DNA from: Niveibacterium terrae
Lineage (GTDB): Bacteria; Pseudomonadota; Gammaproteobacteria; Burkholderiales; Rhodocyclaceae
Reading direction: 5' to 3'
Length of the DNA stretch: 64,000 bases
NCBI RefSeq assembly: GCF_048213115.1
Contig: NZ_CP172404.1
Location: 930,001 to 994,000 of the forward strand
Below, piece by piece: positions 1 to 8,476 of this stretch. The position numbers and the translations under genes were made by a program. The first letter of the stretch is position 1. Each line of letters starts with the position of its first letter. The notes under the pieces were generated by a model that saw nothing but the letters and a program-made list of their open reading frames with translations, did not search any database and had not been told where the DNA came from.

Positions 1-2015
1 GCGTCCGACCATTCAAGCGTCTGCTCGGGGGGCGCCGCGAACATCATGAAGAAGCGCGCAGTGTCGGCGCCGTACTGCTCGATCAGAGCCTGGGGATCAA
101 CGCCGTTGTTCTTCGATTTCGACATCGTCGTCATCTCGAAGTCGACCGGCGTGCCGTCCTTCTTCAATTTCGCGCCGGTGATCTGGCCTTGCGGACCGCG
201 GATCACTTCGACATCGCTCTCCCAGAAGTAGTCCTTGCCGCCGCTCTCGGGTTTGTGCGAGAAGGCGGTGTTCAGGACCATGCCTTGCGTGAGCAGGCGG
301 GAGAAAGGTTCGCGGTAGGTCACGAGGCCCACGTCGCGCATGACCTTGGTCCAGAAGCGCGAATAGAGCAGGTGCAGGATCGCGTGTTCGATGCCGCCGA
401 TGTACTGGTCGACGGTCATCCAGTAGTTGGTCTCGTCATCGACCATCGCCGCGTCAGTGAAACCGCTTGCATAGCGCGAGTAGTACCACGACGAATCGAC
501 GAAGGTGTCCATCGTGTCGGTCTCGCGCAGCGCCGGCTTGCCGCACTTCGGGCAGGTGCAGTGGCGGAAGGCTTCGAGCTTGTTCAGCGGGTTGCCCGAG
601 CCGTCCGGCACGCAGTCCTCGGGCAGCACGACGGGCAGCTGATCGTCGGGCACCGGGACCGAGCCGCAGTCCGCGCAATGGATGATCGGGATCGGGCAGC
701 CCCAGTAGCGCTGGCGCGAGATGCCCCAGTCGCGCAGCCGCCACTGGATCTTCTTCTCGCCCAGGCCCTTGGCCGCGACGAGTTCGGCAACCTTGAGCAC
801 CGCGGCTTCGTAGTCGAGACCGTCGAGTTCGCCCGAATTGACGCAGACGCCGTTCTTGCTGCCGTACCAGGCTTGCCAGCCGTCGAGCGAGAAGTTCTCG
901 CCCGGAACCTGAACGACCTGTTCGATCGCGATGCCGTACTTCTTCGCGAATGCGAAGTCGCGTTCGTCGTGCGCAGGCACGCCCATCACCGCGCCGTCGC
1001 CGTAGCTCATCAGCACGTAGTTGCCGACCCAGACTTCGACCTGTTTGCCGGTCAGCGGATGGGTTACGAAGAGGCCGGTCGGCAGGCCTTCCTTCTCCAT
1101 CGTCGCCATGTCGGCTTCCATGACCGAGCCCTGCTTGCAGCGCTCGATGAAGGCGGCGAGTTCGGGATTCGTCTTCGCGGCCAGCGTCGCGAGCGGGTGC
1201 TCGGCAGCGACGGCGCAGAAGGTGACGCCCATGATCGTGTCGGCGCGGGTCGTGAACACCCACAGCTTGCCCGCGTCGACGAGTTCGCCCGTCTCATCCT
1301 TGATTTCGTGCGGGAAGGCAAAGCGCACGCCGGTGCTCTTGCCGATCCAGTTCGCCTGCATCAGTTTGACGCGCTCGGGCCAGCCGGTCAGCTCATCGAG
1401 ATCGCCGAGCAGCTCTTCGGCATACTGGGTGATGCCCAGGTAGTAACCGGGGATCTCGCGCTTCTCGACCACGGCGCCGGTGCGCCAGCCGCGCCCGTCG
1501 ATGACTTGTTCGTTGGCGAGGACGGTCTGGTCGACCGGGTCCCAGTTCACGACTTGGGTCTTCTTGTAGGCGACGCCCTTTTCGAGCATGCGCAGGAAGA
1601 GCCACTGGTTCCACTTGTAATAGCTCGCATCGCAGGTCGCGAGCTCGCGGCTCCAGTCGATCGCGAAACCGAGCGACTTGAGCTGCTTTTTCATGTAGGC
1701 GATGTTCTCGCGCGTCCATTTCGCGGGCGGCACGCCGTTCTTGATCGCCGCATTCTCGGCCGGCAGGCCGAAAGCGTCCCAGCCCATCGGCTGGAGCACG
1801 TTGTAGCCGCGCATCTTGTGGGAACGCGACAGCACGTCGCCGATCGTGTAGTTGCGCACATGGCCCATGTGCAGCTTGCCCGACGGGTAGGGGAACATCG
1901 ACAGGCAGTAGTATTTGGGCTTGGTGTCGTCCCGCTTGGCCTTGAAGGCTTCGGTCGAGTTCCAGTGCTGCTGGGCGGCGGCTTCGATCTCCGCCGGGGT
2001 GTATTTTTCCTGCAT
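1..2015 (-). CDS. leuS: Leucyl-tRNA synthetase, C-terminal part beyond the window
   Basis: Class I aminoacyl-tRNA synthetase that charges tRNA-Leu with leucine in the cytoplasm. The reading frame is open from an ATG at 2015 to base 1, about 671 residues, while the family usually has about 860, so the anticodon-binding and C-terminal domains are missing from the window. The HIGH-type ATP motif PYPSGKLHMGH lies at residues 42-52. The KMSKS-type loop appears as TMSKSKNNGVDP near residue 632. Between them is an editing/CP1-sized insert with a CPKCGKP cysteine pair. No strong ribosome site precedes the ATG. The gene lies about 170 bases downstream of a terminator that separates it from the SHOCT-protein gene, so it probably has its own promoter in 2016-2187. 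Family assignment is certain; only the end is unseen. Confidence 0.97.
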   Translation of the reverse strand, partial: MQEKYTPAEIEAAAQQHWNSTEAFKAKRDDTKPKYYCLSMFPYPSGKLHMGHVRNYTIGDVLSRSHKMRGYNVLQPMGWDAFGLPAENAAIKNGVPPAKWTRENIAYMKKQLKSLGFAIDWSRELATCDASYYKWNQWLFLRMLEKGVAYKKTQVVNWDPVDQTVLANEQVIDGRGWRTGAVVEKREIPGYYLGITQYAEELLGDLDELTGWPERVKLMQANWIGKSTGVRFAFPHEIKDETGELVDAGKLWVFTTRADTIMGVTFCAVAAEHPLATLAAKTNPELAAFIERCKQGSVMEADMATMEKEGLPTGLFVTHPLTGKQVEVWVGNYVLMSYGDGAVMGVPAHDERDFAFAKKYGIAIEQVVQVPGENFSLDGWQAWYGSKNGVCVNSGELDGLDYEAAVLKVAELVAAKGLGEKKIQWRLRDWGISRQRYWGCPIPIIHCADCGSVPVPDDQLPVVLPEDCVPDGSGNPLNKLEAFRHCTCPKCGKPALRETDTMDTFVDSSWYYSRYASGFTDAAMVDDETNYWMTVDQYIGGIEHAILHLLYSRFWTKVMRDVGLVTYREPFSRLLTQGMVLNTAFSHKPESGGKDYFWESDVEVIRGPQGQITGAKLKKDGTPVDFEMTTMSKSKNNGVDPQALIEQYGADTARFFMMFAAPPEQTLEWSD

Positions 2016-2187
2016 GGGCGCGTGCTCGCTGCGAAAAGGCGAAACCCGCATTCTACCGCCCCTTCGCGAACCTGGGCGCCGGCATGGCCCGTAGGGCAAA
2101 AGCTTTGCTGCGGATTTCGCGGATCCGCTTTCCGGTTGGGGGCTGCGACCGACAAGTCTCTCCCCGGCGTTTTCCAGGAGGGGCAAC

Positions 2188-2213
2188 AAAAAACCCGCCG
2201 GAGCGGGTTTTTT
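2188..2213 (-). terminator. Rho-independent terminator after the SHOCT-protein gene
   Basis: A perfect 11-bp stem (AAAAAACCCGC with GCGGGTTTTTT) closes a CGGA tetraloop. A six-T run follows the GC core on either strand, so it could work in both directions. It lies 17 bases past the stop of the minus-strand gene ending at 2230. Confidence 0.9.
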
Positions 2214-2229
2214 CGGGAGTGCGCGAAGC

Positions 2230-3135
2230 TCAGAGGTTCTTCAGCACATCGGCGCGCTTTTGCTGGAACTCTTCGTCGGTGATCAGACCCTGGTCGCGCA
2301 TCCGCTTCAGAGCGCGCAGCCGGGCTTCCTGCTTGCCGTAGAACGGGTCTTCGACGGGAGCGGCTTGAGGCGCGGGCTGGGCCACGGGCTGGGGCTGCTG
2401 GACCGGCGAGATCCGGTTGCGGTCGATCGGGTTCGCCGTCGTGACCGGGACAGTCGCTGGTGCCGCGACATTGGCGATCGAGATCGCGATCCAGTCTTCG
2501 CGGATGATCTTCGCTTCGCCCTTTTCGACGCCGAGGATGTTGATCTTCGGCGTGCGGGTTCCCCGCGAGCCGAAGTCGAAACGCGGAGGCTGGCGCGAAC
2601 CCTGGCGAAGATCCGCGAGGAAGTCGATATGGGCCGAGCCGAGGATCAGGTTCAGGCGTCCGTCGGCGAAAAAGATGCGTCCCGAGTTGGCGAGAAGCGG
2701 TGCCATCAGGCCCGACCACGAGTGCTGTCCTGTGCTGACGAAGATCAGATCCTGGTAGGCGTTGGCCTTCGCGAGGCCGATCGCGATCGCCGGTGCGAAG
2801 CGGCGGATCTCGTCCTCGGAGAACAGGATGTTGGTCTGCTTGAAGCCCTGGATCTTGATTCCGGAGAGGGCCGTCGCGACCTGGTCTGCGCTCAGCTGAA
2901 CGGGGTGGGCGCTGGGCTGCGCCTGGGCGCCGCGCGTGTCGATGCGCAAGAAGTCCCACTCTCCCCACTTCATCGTGTCGTCGGGGCTGGCTGCCCATCT
3001 TTCGAGCTGGGTGCTTTCCTTGCCGCCGAACAGGTCGTCGAAAAAGCCGGCGTGAGCGGCGGGGGCGGCGAGGGCCGCGGTGAGGGCCAGCGCTGCAGAA
3101 ATCCTGCTCGGCCAGGCGCGGGTGGTGAAATGCAT
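2230..3135 (-). CDS. Secreted protein with C-terminal SHOCT domain
   Basis: Protein of 301 residues. A Sec signal peptide of about 29 residues ends in AAPAAHA. A soluble region of about 190 residues follows with no family I recognise, then a Pro/Gln/Ala-rich linker (about 240-262). The last 35 residues (RLRALKRMRDQGLITDEEF and on) match the short SHOCT motif, which is often found at protein ends and is thought to aid oligomerisation. The ATG at 3135 has a good AGGAG ribosome site. The gene stands alone between the pgi terminator and its own terminator. The middle contains two hydrophobic blocks and no catalytic motif that I can name. Function unknown; envelope location is inferred from the signal peptide. 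Confidence 0.8.
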   Translation of the reverse strand: MHFTTRAWPSRISAALALTAALAAPAAHAGFFDDLFGGKESTQLERWAASPDDTMKWGEWDFLRIDTRGAQAQPSAHPVQLSADQVATALSGIKIQGFKQTNILFSEDEIRRFAPAIAIGLAKANAYQDLIFVSTGQHSWSGLMAPLLANSGRIFFADGRLNLILGSAHIDFLADLRQGSRQPPRFDFGSRGTRTPKINILGVEKGEAKIIREDWIAISIANVAAPATVPVTTANPIDRNRISPVQQPQPVAQPAPQAAPVEDPFYGKQEARLRALKRMRDQGLITDEEFQQKRADVLKNL

Positions 3136-3162
3136 CGAGGAACTCCTGTGCTAAGACGGAAA

Positions 3163-3188
3163 GGCTCCGGGCAGTTTAACCCGGAGCC
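3163..3188 (-). terminator. Probable terminator after pgi
   Basis: A perfect 9-bp inverted repeat (GGCTCCGGG/CCCGGAGCC, 8-base loop) starts about 10 bases past the pgi stop. On the minus strand it is followed by only TTTCC, so it is a weak U-tract terminator. Confidence 0.6.
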
Positions 3189-3196
3189 CGCGTGCC

Positions 3197-4846
3197 TTAA
3201 CGCTTCGTGGTCAAACGATTACGCGCGAGTTTGATCAGACGCTGGGTCGACGCGTCGTAGTCGTCCTCGCCGGAGCCGGTTTTCAGCGCGTTCTGGATGC
3301 CCGAGGCGAGCTGTTTGCCCAGCTCCACGCCCCACTGGTCGTAGGAGTTGATGCCCCAGACGGCCCCCTGGACGAAGACCTTGTGCTCGTAGAGCGCGAT
3401 CAGCGCACCGAGGTGCTTCGGGTCGAGTGCATCGAGCACCAGCATGTTGCTGGGGCGGTTGCCTTCGAAGGTCTTGTGTTTGACCAGCTGCTCGAGCTTT
3501 TCGCCGCTCACGCCGGCCTTGGTGAGTTCGGCGCGCGCTTCGTCGGCGGTCTTGCCGCGCATCAGCGCGGCCGACTGGGCGAGGCAGCTCGAGATCAGCA
3601 CGGCGTGGTGGGTCGGGTCGAGGTCGGCCTGATCGAGCGCGAGGATGAAGTCGAGCGGGATCAGGTGGGTGCCCTGGTGCAGCAGCTGGAAGTAGGCGTG
3701 CTGGCCGTTGATGCCGGGTTCGCCCCAGATGATCGGGCCGGTCTTGTACTCGACCTTTTCGCCGTCGCGGCGCACGCCCTTGCCGTTCGATTCCATGTCC
3801 AGCTGCTGCAGGTAGGCCGGCAGCCGGTGCATGTTCTGGTTGTACGGGGCGATGACGACCGAGGGCGAAGCGAGGAAGTTCGCGTACCAGACGCCGATCA
3901 GGCCCATCAGCACGGGCAGGTTCTTCTCGAACGGCGCAGTGCGGAAGTGCTGGTCGATGGCGTGCGCGCCTTCCAGCAGTGCCTTGAAGTTGTCCGGTCC
4001 CAAGTAGAGCGCGATGGGCAGACCGATTGCGGACCACAGCGAATAGCGGCCGCCGACCCAGTCCCAGAAGCCGAACATGTTGTCGGTCGAGATGCCGAAG
4101 GCGCTGACCTTGGGGCCGTTCGTCGACACGGCGACGAAGTGCTTCGCAATGTCGGCTTCACTGGCGCCGGAGGCGAGGAACCAGGCGCGGGCGGAGTTCG
4201 CGTTAGTCAGGGTTTCGATCGTCGTGAAGGTCTTCGATGCGATCACGAACAGCGTCGTTTCCGGATCCAGTTTCTTCAGGGTCTGGATGATCTGGGCACC
4301 ATCGACGTTCGAGACGAAGTGCATGGAGAGGCGCTCGTGGCCGTAGGGCTTGAGCGCTTCGCAGACCATCAGCGGACCCAGATCGGAGCCGCCGATGCCG
4401 ATATTGACGATGTCGGTGATCGCGCGGCCGGTGCGGCCCTTCCACTCTCCGCTGCGGACCTTGTCGGCGAACGCGAACATCCGGGTCAGCACGGCATTGA
4501 CGTCGGGCATCACGTCGTGACCGTCGACGAGGACCGGGGTGTTCGCCCGGTTGCGCAGCGCGACGTGCAGCACGGCGCGATCTTCGGTGTTGTTGATCTT
4601 CTCACCGGCGAACATCGCGTCTATCCGGGCCTTGACGCCAGTGTCGACAGCCAGCTGCTGCAGCAGTGCGAGCGTCTCATTGTCGATGCGGTTCTTCGAA
4701 TAGTCGAGCTCGATGCCGGCCGCGTCGGCGACATAGCGTTCGGCTCGGGCGGGATCCTGCGCGAAGACTTCGCGCAGGTGAAGCGAAGACCACTTCTCAG
4801 CCTGGGCGGCGAGTGCTGCCCAAGCGGGGGATTGTGCGGGGTTCAT
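3197..4846 (-). CDS. pgi: Glucose-6-phosphate isomerase
   Basis: Cytoplasmic enzyme that interconverts glucose 6-phosphate and fructose 6-phosphate. At 549 residues it has the normal length of the family. Both family signatures are visible: VGGRYSLWSAIGLPIAL around residues 262-278, and WGVELGKQLA near the C terminus. The active-site stretch GQHAYFQLLHQGTHLIP is also present. The ATG at 4846 has an AGGAG site. It starts 14 bases after the glk stop, so glk-pgi form one transcript from the promoter at 5955-5984 and end at the hairpin 3163-3188. The pairing with glk suits cells that take up free glucose or make it from maltodextrins. If HexR represses the glk promoter, pgi should respond too. 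Confidence 0.98.
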   Translation of the reverse strand: MNPAQSPAWAALAAQAEKWSSLHLREVFAQDPARAERYVADAAGIELDYSKNRIDNETLALLQQLAVDTGVKARIDAMFAGEKINNTEDRAVLHVALRNRANTPVLVDGHDVMPDVNAVLTRMFAFADKVRSGEWKGRTGRAITDIVNIGIGGSDLGPLMVCEALKPYGHERLSMHFVSNVDGAQIIQTLKKLDPETTLFVIASKTFTTIETLTNANSARAWFLASGASEADIAKHFVAVSTNGPKVSAFGISTDNMFGFWDWVGGRYSLWSAIGLPIALYLGPDNFKALLEGAHAIDQHFRTAPFEKNLPVLMGLIGVWYANFLASPSVVIAPYNQNMHRLPAYLQQLDMESNGKGVRRDGEKVEYKTGPIIWGEPGINGQHAYFQLLHQGTHLIPLDFILALDQADLDPTHHAVLISSCLAQSAALMRGKTADEARAELTKAGVSGEKLEQLVKHKTFEGNRPSNMLVLDALDPKHLGALIALYEHKVFVQGAVWGINSYDQWGVELGKQLASGIQNALKTGSGEDDYDASTQRLIKLARNRLTTKR

Positions 4847-4860
4847 CGGTGACTCCTTTA

Positions 4861-5850
4861 TTATCGATTCAGGGGGGGCTGGGCCAGTGCGCGATCAAGC
4901 GCCTCGGCGGCTCCGACCAGAGCCGGATAGGCCGAGTGGATCACATAAACCGGGACGGTCGCGAGGTAGTCACGGAAGCGTCCCTTGGCCTCGAAGCGTT
5001 CGCGGAAAGGCGTGCGGGCGAAAAGCTCACCGAAGCGCGGCACGATTCCGCCGCCGATGAATACGCCGCCCTTGGCTCCCAGCGTCAGTGCGAGGTTGCC
5101 CGCGATTGTGCCGAGCAGCGCGCAGAACATATTGATCGAGTCCAAGGCGAGCGAATCTTTTCCGCTCAGCGCGCCGTCGGTGATCGCTGGCGCGCCGAGG
5201 CCCGGGGAGGGGAGACCGCGCACCGCTGCCAGCGCTTCGTGAAGCGTGACGAGGCCGGGGCCGGAGATCAGCCGTTCGGCCGAGACGTGCGGATAGTGCT
5301 TGCCCACTTCGGCGATCACCGCGGCCTCTTCGGCCGTCGTGGCTGCGACTGTGGCGTGGCCGCCTTCGCCCGAGAGCGGGATGTAGCCGGTGGGCGAAGG
5401 GACGAGACCGGAGACGCCCAGACCCGTTCCCGGGCCGATCACGCCGATGCAGCCGCCTTTTTCCGCCTGGGTGCCGCCGATCTGGTCCAGCTCGTCCGCC
5501 GGCAGGTGGGGCAAGGACAGCGCCAGAGCTGTGAAGTCGTTGACGAAGACGAGGTGGGTGAAGCCCAGAGTCTTGCGCACCGCATCGATCGAGAAGGCCC
5601 AGGTGTGATTGGTCATCCGGATCCGGTCGCCGTCGATCGGGTTCGCGATGCCGATGCCGCCCGAGACCGGCCTGTCTCCGCCCACCTCTTTCAGATAGGC
5701 CTCGATCGCTTCGGCCGGACCTTCATACAGCGCGCCCGACAAGGTGCGGACGTCTTCGAGTGGACCACCCTGGCTGCGGATCAGGGCAAAGCGGGCATTC
5801 GTACCTCCGATATCGCCGAGCAGGCGGGGGTAGGTAGGAGCGGCTGGCAT
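4861..5850 (-). CDS. glk: Glucokinase (stand-alone)
   Basis: ATP-dependent phosphorylation of glucose to glucose 6-phosphate in the cytoplasm. It has 329 residues, close to the bacterial Glk length. The phosphate-binding loop DIGGTNARFAL begins at residue 13, the catalytic aspartate is D105 in VNDFTALALSL, and GPGTGLGVSG is the second ATP-binding segment. The start ATG at 5850 has a GAGG ribosome site. It is the first gene of glk-pgi. A second glucokinase is fused to HexR at 14985-16874. This stand-alone copy keeps the canonical DxGGTN loop, whereas the fused copy has DVGATN, so this one may be the main kinase. Expression probably falls under HexR control through the palindrome at 5961-5975. 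Confidence 0.97.
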   Translation of the reverse strand: MPAAPTYPRLLGDIGGTNARFALIRSQGGPLEDVRTLSGALYEGPAEAIEAYLKEVGGDRPVSGGIGIANPIDGDRIRMTNHTWAFSIDAVRKTLGFTHLVFVNDFTALALSLPHLPADELDQIGGTQAEKGGCIGVIGPGTGLGVSGLVPSPTGYIPLSGEGGHATVAATTAEEAAVIAEVGKHYPHVSAERLISGPGLVTLHEALAAVRGLPSPGLGAPAITDGALSGKDSLALDSINMFCALLGTIAGNLALTLGAKGGVFIGGGIVPRFGELFARTPFRERFEAKGRFRDYLATVPVYVIHSAYPALVGAAEALDRALAQPPLNR

Positions 5851-5954
5851 GGCTGGGAACCTCGGTTCGGTTGTGAGATGAGCCGGGCGCGGCGCCCGGA
5901 TCCGTTTGCCCGTGCTGCTACAGATGTAACAGAGCCGCGGGCGACAAGGTCAAA

Positions 5955-5984
5955 AGTATACGAAGTAAAACTACAGAAGTCCAA
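5955..5984 (-). promoter_or_regulatory. Sigma-70-type promoter of glk-pgi
   Basis: Read on the minus strand, TTGGAC (5984-5979) and TATACT (5960-5955) are separated by 18 bases. The spacer holds the HexR-like site. The predicted transcript start lies about 100 bases upstream of the glk ATG. Confidence 0.6.
5961..5975 (-). promoter_or_regulatory. HexR-like operator in the glk promoter
   Basis: On the minus strand the 15-mer TGTAGTTTTACTTCG matches the HexR consensus TGTARTWWWAYTACA at 13 of 15 positions. It fills the spacer between the -35 and -10 boxes, where a bound repressor would block polymerase. The consensus is from general knowledge of HexR; binding here is inferred. Confidence 0.55.
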
Positions 5985-6175
5985 GCTCAGCGGTGAACGA
6001 AGCGCGGGGCTTCGAGAAAAAGCAAGATAGTTTTTTTTGATGTAGTTGCGAGAAAGCAACATCATGAAACGGTTGTTCTGTGTGTATGTTGCTTGAAAAT
6101 CAATGACTTACGAAAAAGCGTGGGGGTTTTTGCACGGAAGGGATCAATAACTTGTATTGCCCTATCAGGCTTTCC

Positions 6176-6204
6176 TTGTCTTTGGTTTGTAGGATTACTA
6201 CAAT
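6176..6204 (+). promoter_or_regulatory. Sigma-70-type promoter of eda
   Basis: TTGTCT (6176-6181) and TACAAT (6199-6204) with an ideal 17-base spacer. The HexR-like palindrome covers the second half of the spacer and overlaps the -10 box. Confidence 0.65.
6188..6202 (+). promoter_or_regulatory. HexR-like operator in the eda promoter
   Basis: The 15-mer TGTAGGATTACTACA matches TGTARTWWWAYTACA at all but one position (G for T at position 6). Its outer arms TGTAG and CTACA are perfect inverted repeats. HexR is known to repress Entner-Doudoroff genes and to be released by KDPG, the substrate of Eda. The likely binder is the HexR half of the protein at 14985-16874. Confidence 0.65.
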
Positions 6205-6303
6205 CCGCCTCAAGTCGTAAGGCGACGAGACAGTTGCTTACAGAGCAGCGATCTGCTGGGGCTTACGACAGACTGGTTTTCTGAAACCGATACGGGAAGA
6301 TCG

Positions 6304-6930
6304 ATGAATCTGAAAGATGTCCTGCGCATGGGGCCGGTGATGCCGGTGATCGTGATTCACGATCTCGCACACGCCAAGCCTCTGGCAAAAGCCCTGTTCA
6401 AGGGCGGGATCAAGGTCTTCGAAGTGACGCTGCGCACCGATGTCGCGCTCGACGCGATCCGGATCATGCGCGATGCGGTTCCCGAGGCCATCGTCGGCGC
6501 GGGGACAGTCACCGGTCCGGATGAACTCGAAGCGGCGCTGGGCGCCGGCGCGATGTTCGCGGTGACACCGGGGCTGACCCGTGAGCTCGCTGAATCGGCG
6601 ACCGGCCCGGCTCTGCCGCTGCTGCCTGGAGTCATGACCCCGGGAGAGCTGATGGCGGCCCGTGATCTCGGTTTCGATGCATTGAAGCTTTTCCCCGCTC
6701 GCGAGGCGGGCGGCGTCGGCATGTTGAGGGCGATGGCCGGGCCTTTCCCCGACGTGCTGTTCTGCCCGACCGGAGGTGTCACGCTGGAGACCGCGCCGAG
6801 CTATCTGGAGCTGCCGAACGTGGCCTGCGTCGGAGGAACCTGGCTGGCACCGGCCGACCGGATGGAGGCGGAGGATTGGGATGGAATTACGCGGCTTGCC
6901 GAGCAGGCGAGCGCGTTGAGAGTGAAGTAG
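6304..6930 (+). CDS. eda: KDPG aldolase (Entner-Doudoroff)
   Basis: Cleaves 2-keto-3-deoxy-6-phosphogluconate to pyruvate and glyceraldehyde 3-phosphate in the cytoplasm. It has 208 residues, a normal length. The catalytic Glu (E40) and phosphate-side Arg (R44) are in EVTLRT, and the Schiff-base lysine is K128 in LKLFPAREAGG. FCPTGGVTLE is the usual phosphate-binding turn. The upstream GGGAAG serves as ribosome site. It is transcribed alone, divergently from glk-pgi. edd, zwf and pgl are not in the window, so the upper Entner-Doudoroff enzymes must be elsewhere if the pathway is complete. Confidence 0.97.
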   Translation: MNLKDVLRMGPVMPVIVIHDLAHAKPLAKALFKGGIKVFEVTLRTDVALDAIRIMRDAVPEAIVGAGTVTGPDELEAALGAGAMFAVTPGLTRELAESATGPALPLLPGVMTPGELMAARDLGFDALKLFPAREAGGVGMLRAMAGPFPDVLFCPTGGVTLETAPSYLELPNVACVGGTWLAPADRMEAEDWDGITRLAEQASALRVK

Positions 6931-7054
6931 TTGTCAGGCAGGAGGTGGACGCGCCCCGGATTCTTATGAGGGCGCGCCGCGGGTGGTAACGCGTATCGAT
7001 GTTTTTTGTAAGGGCGGCCCAGGCCGCTATTGATAACCACAGGAGAGGTGACAT

Positions 7055-8395
7055 ATGAAAATCAAGCTCAGCGCAATCGCTGCCGCCGTCGCGGCTGCCA
7101 CGCTGTCCATGGCTGCCGATGCGGCCACGATCGACTTCCATGGCTATGCGCGTAGCGGTATCGGCTCGTCCACGAAGGGCGGCTCGATGGTTTGCTACAA
7201 CCTCGGCCCGGCGAACATGGGGCACTTCCGTCTCGGCAACGAGTGCGATACCTACCTCGAACTGCAGTTCGATTCGACCCTGGCTGAAAAGGCCGGTTCG
7301 CAGTTCAAGTTCCACACGATGCTGGCCGAAGGCACTCAGCAGACCAGCGACTGGGAAGAAACCTCGCCGGCCCTGCGTCAGCTCTGGGGTGAAGCGACCA
7401 ACGTCGGTTCCGGTCCTCTTGCCAACGCCAGCCTGTGGGCCGGTAAGCGCTACTACAAGCGCCAAGACATCCACATGCTCGACATGTTCTACAACGAAGT
7501 TGCCGGTCCGGGTGCTGGTATCGAAGGCGTCGACGTCGGCGGAGTGGCCAAGTTCTCGTTCGCTTTGATGACCAAGTCGGAAGTGAACTGGCAGCGCGGT
7601 ACGGCCAGCTATGCGCCGGACTATGCCAACACCGGTTCGAACGCGAACCGCAACTTCGACCTGCGCCTGGAAGGTCTCGCGCTGGGCGATAACTTCGGCT
7701 CGGCCGACTTCATCGCGAACATCATCTCGCAGAACAACCGCGCCAACTCTTCCGGCGTGGAACGCGACAACGAAGGTGGCTACGCGCTGACCGCTCAGCA
7801 CACGATTGGCGTTCTCGGTGGCTTCAACCGCGCCGTGCTGCAGTATGCGAAGGACGGTGCGAACCTGAACGGTTCGGCTCGCATCCAGGGCTGGGATTAC
7901 CCGGGTTGGACCTCGACGGCCGACTATAAGGGCTATCGCTTCCTTGATCACCTGGTCTTCGACTTCGGTGCGATCAACGGTTCGGCTGTCGTCGGCTACC
8001 AGGATGAGAAGTCGGATGCGGCCAACATCGACAACAAGACCTGGACCCTCGGCGTTCGCCCCTGGTACCACTTCAACGACCTGTACTCGGTTGGCACTGA
8101 AATCGGTCACGTTCAGGTCAAGCCGAAGAATGGCGAAACTGCCAAGCTGAACAAGGTCACGCTGGCCGCCCAGATCGCTCCCGGAAAGGGCTTCTGGACC
8201 CGTCCTTCGCTGCGCGCCTACTACACGTATGCCAAGTGGAACGACGCGGCGAACTCCGGTTCGAACATCTGGAATGCTGGCATGGGCAACGTTGCCTGTA
8301 CCGGTCGTGACTGCGGCGTGTCGATCGATTCGACCGACATCAAGGGCAAGACCAGCGGCAGCACCTACGGTGTCCAGATGGAAGCCTGGTGGTAA
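7055..8395 (+). CDS. lamB: Maltoporin-type outer-membrane sugar porin
   Basis: Trimeric 18-strand beta-barrel porin that lets maltose and maltodextrins cross the outer membrane. It has 446 residues, with a Sec signal peptide of about 23 residues ending in AADA. The mature start ATIDFHGYARSG is close to the LamB N terminus, including the first greasy-slide tyrosine. The C terminus YGVQMEAWW ends with the Trp pair typical of LamB. A cysteine pair near the N terminus (VCYNLG and NECD) also fits the family. The ribosome site AGGAGAGG is strong. It is followed by a terminator at 8435-8462, so lamB can be expressed above the ABC genes. Sugar specificity is inferred from the adjoining mal genes. Confidence 0.93.
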   Translation: MKIKLSAIAAAVAAATLSMAADAATIDFHGYARSGIGSSTKGGSMVCYNLGPANMGHFRLGNECDTYLELQFDSTLAEKAGSQFKFHTMLAEGTQQTSDWEETSPALRQLWGEATNVGSGPLANASLWAGKRYYKRQDIHMLDMFYNEVAGPGAGIEGVDVGGVAKFSFALMTKSEVNWQRGTASYAPDYANTGSNANRNFDLRLEGLALGDNFGSADFIANIISQNNRANSSGVERDNEGGYALTAQHTIGVLGGFNRAVLQYAKDGANLNGSARIQGWDYPGWTSTADYKGYRFLDHLVFDFGAINGSAVVGYQDEKSDAANIDNKTWTLGVRPWYHFNDLYSVGTEIGHVQVKPKNGETAKLNKVTLAAQIAPGKGFWTRPSLRAYYTYAKWNDAANSGSNIWNAGMGNVACTGRDCGVSIDSTDIKGKTSGSTYGVQMEAWW

Positions 8396-8434
8396 GAGTT
8401 GTTCGGCTCGGTTGAGCTGATCTGAGCTGTACCG

Positions 8435-8462
8435 CTCCCCGGAGTCCGCTCCGGGGAGTTTT
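8435..8462 (+). terminator. Rho-independent terminator after lamB
   Basis: A perfect 10-bp stem (CTCCCCGGAG/CTCCGGGGAG) with loop TCCG is followed directly by TTTT. It lies 40 bases after the lamB stop and probably lowers read-through into malK. Confidence 0.8.
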
Positions 8463-8476
8463 CCTGAATACGAAGC

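Larger units (their letters stand above)
5851..6303. other. Divergent regulatory region between glk and eda
   Basis: A gene-free stretch of 453 bases, clearly more AT-rich than its surroundings from about 5945 to 6210. It carries one promoter per direction, each with a HexR-like palindrome in the spacer (separate entries). It also contains a short inverted repeat GTTGC-N6-GCAAC at 6045-6060 next to an eight-T run. A 63-codon open frame at 6093-6284 has no ribosome site and is not believed. The eda leader from the promoter to the start codon is about 90 bases. Confidence 0.75.

Noticed and set aside
189..2282. A 697-codon plus-strand open frame covering the leuS region
   Set aside because: It is antisense to leuS, whose frame has intact HIGH and KMSKS motifs. 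The antisense translation is low-complexity and Arg/Val/Ala-rich, as expected from high-GC codon bias.
6039..6060. A further HexR site at TGTAGTTGCGAGAAA near 6041
   Set aside because: Only the left half TGTAGT fits. The right half lacks ACTACA, so it is not counted as an operator.
6093..6284. A 63-codon plus-strand frame between glk and eda
   Set aside because: It has no ribosome site, overlaps the eda promoter and operator, and its product looks like translated regulatory DNA.
6991..7006. A LacI-type operator upstream of lamB (region around TGGTAACGCGTATCGA)
   Set aside because: There is a central CGCG, but only 10 of 16 positions are symmetrical and no matching site was found before malK or malE.
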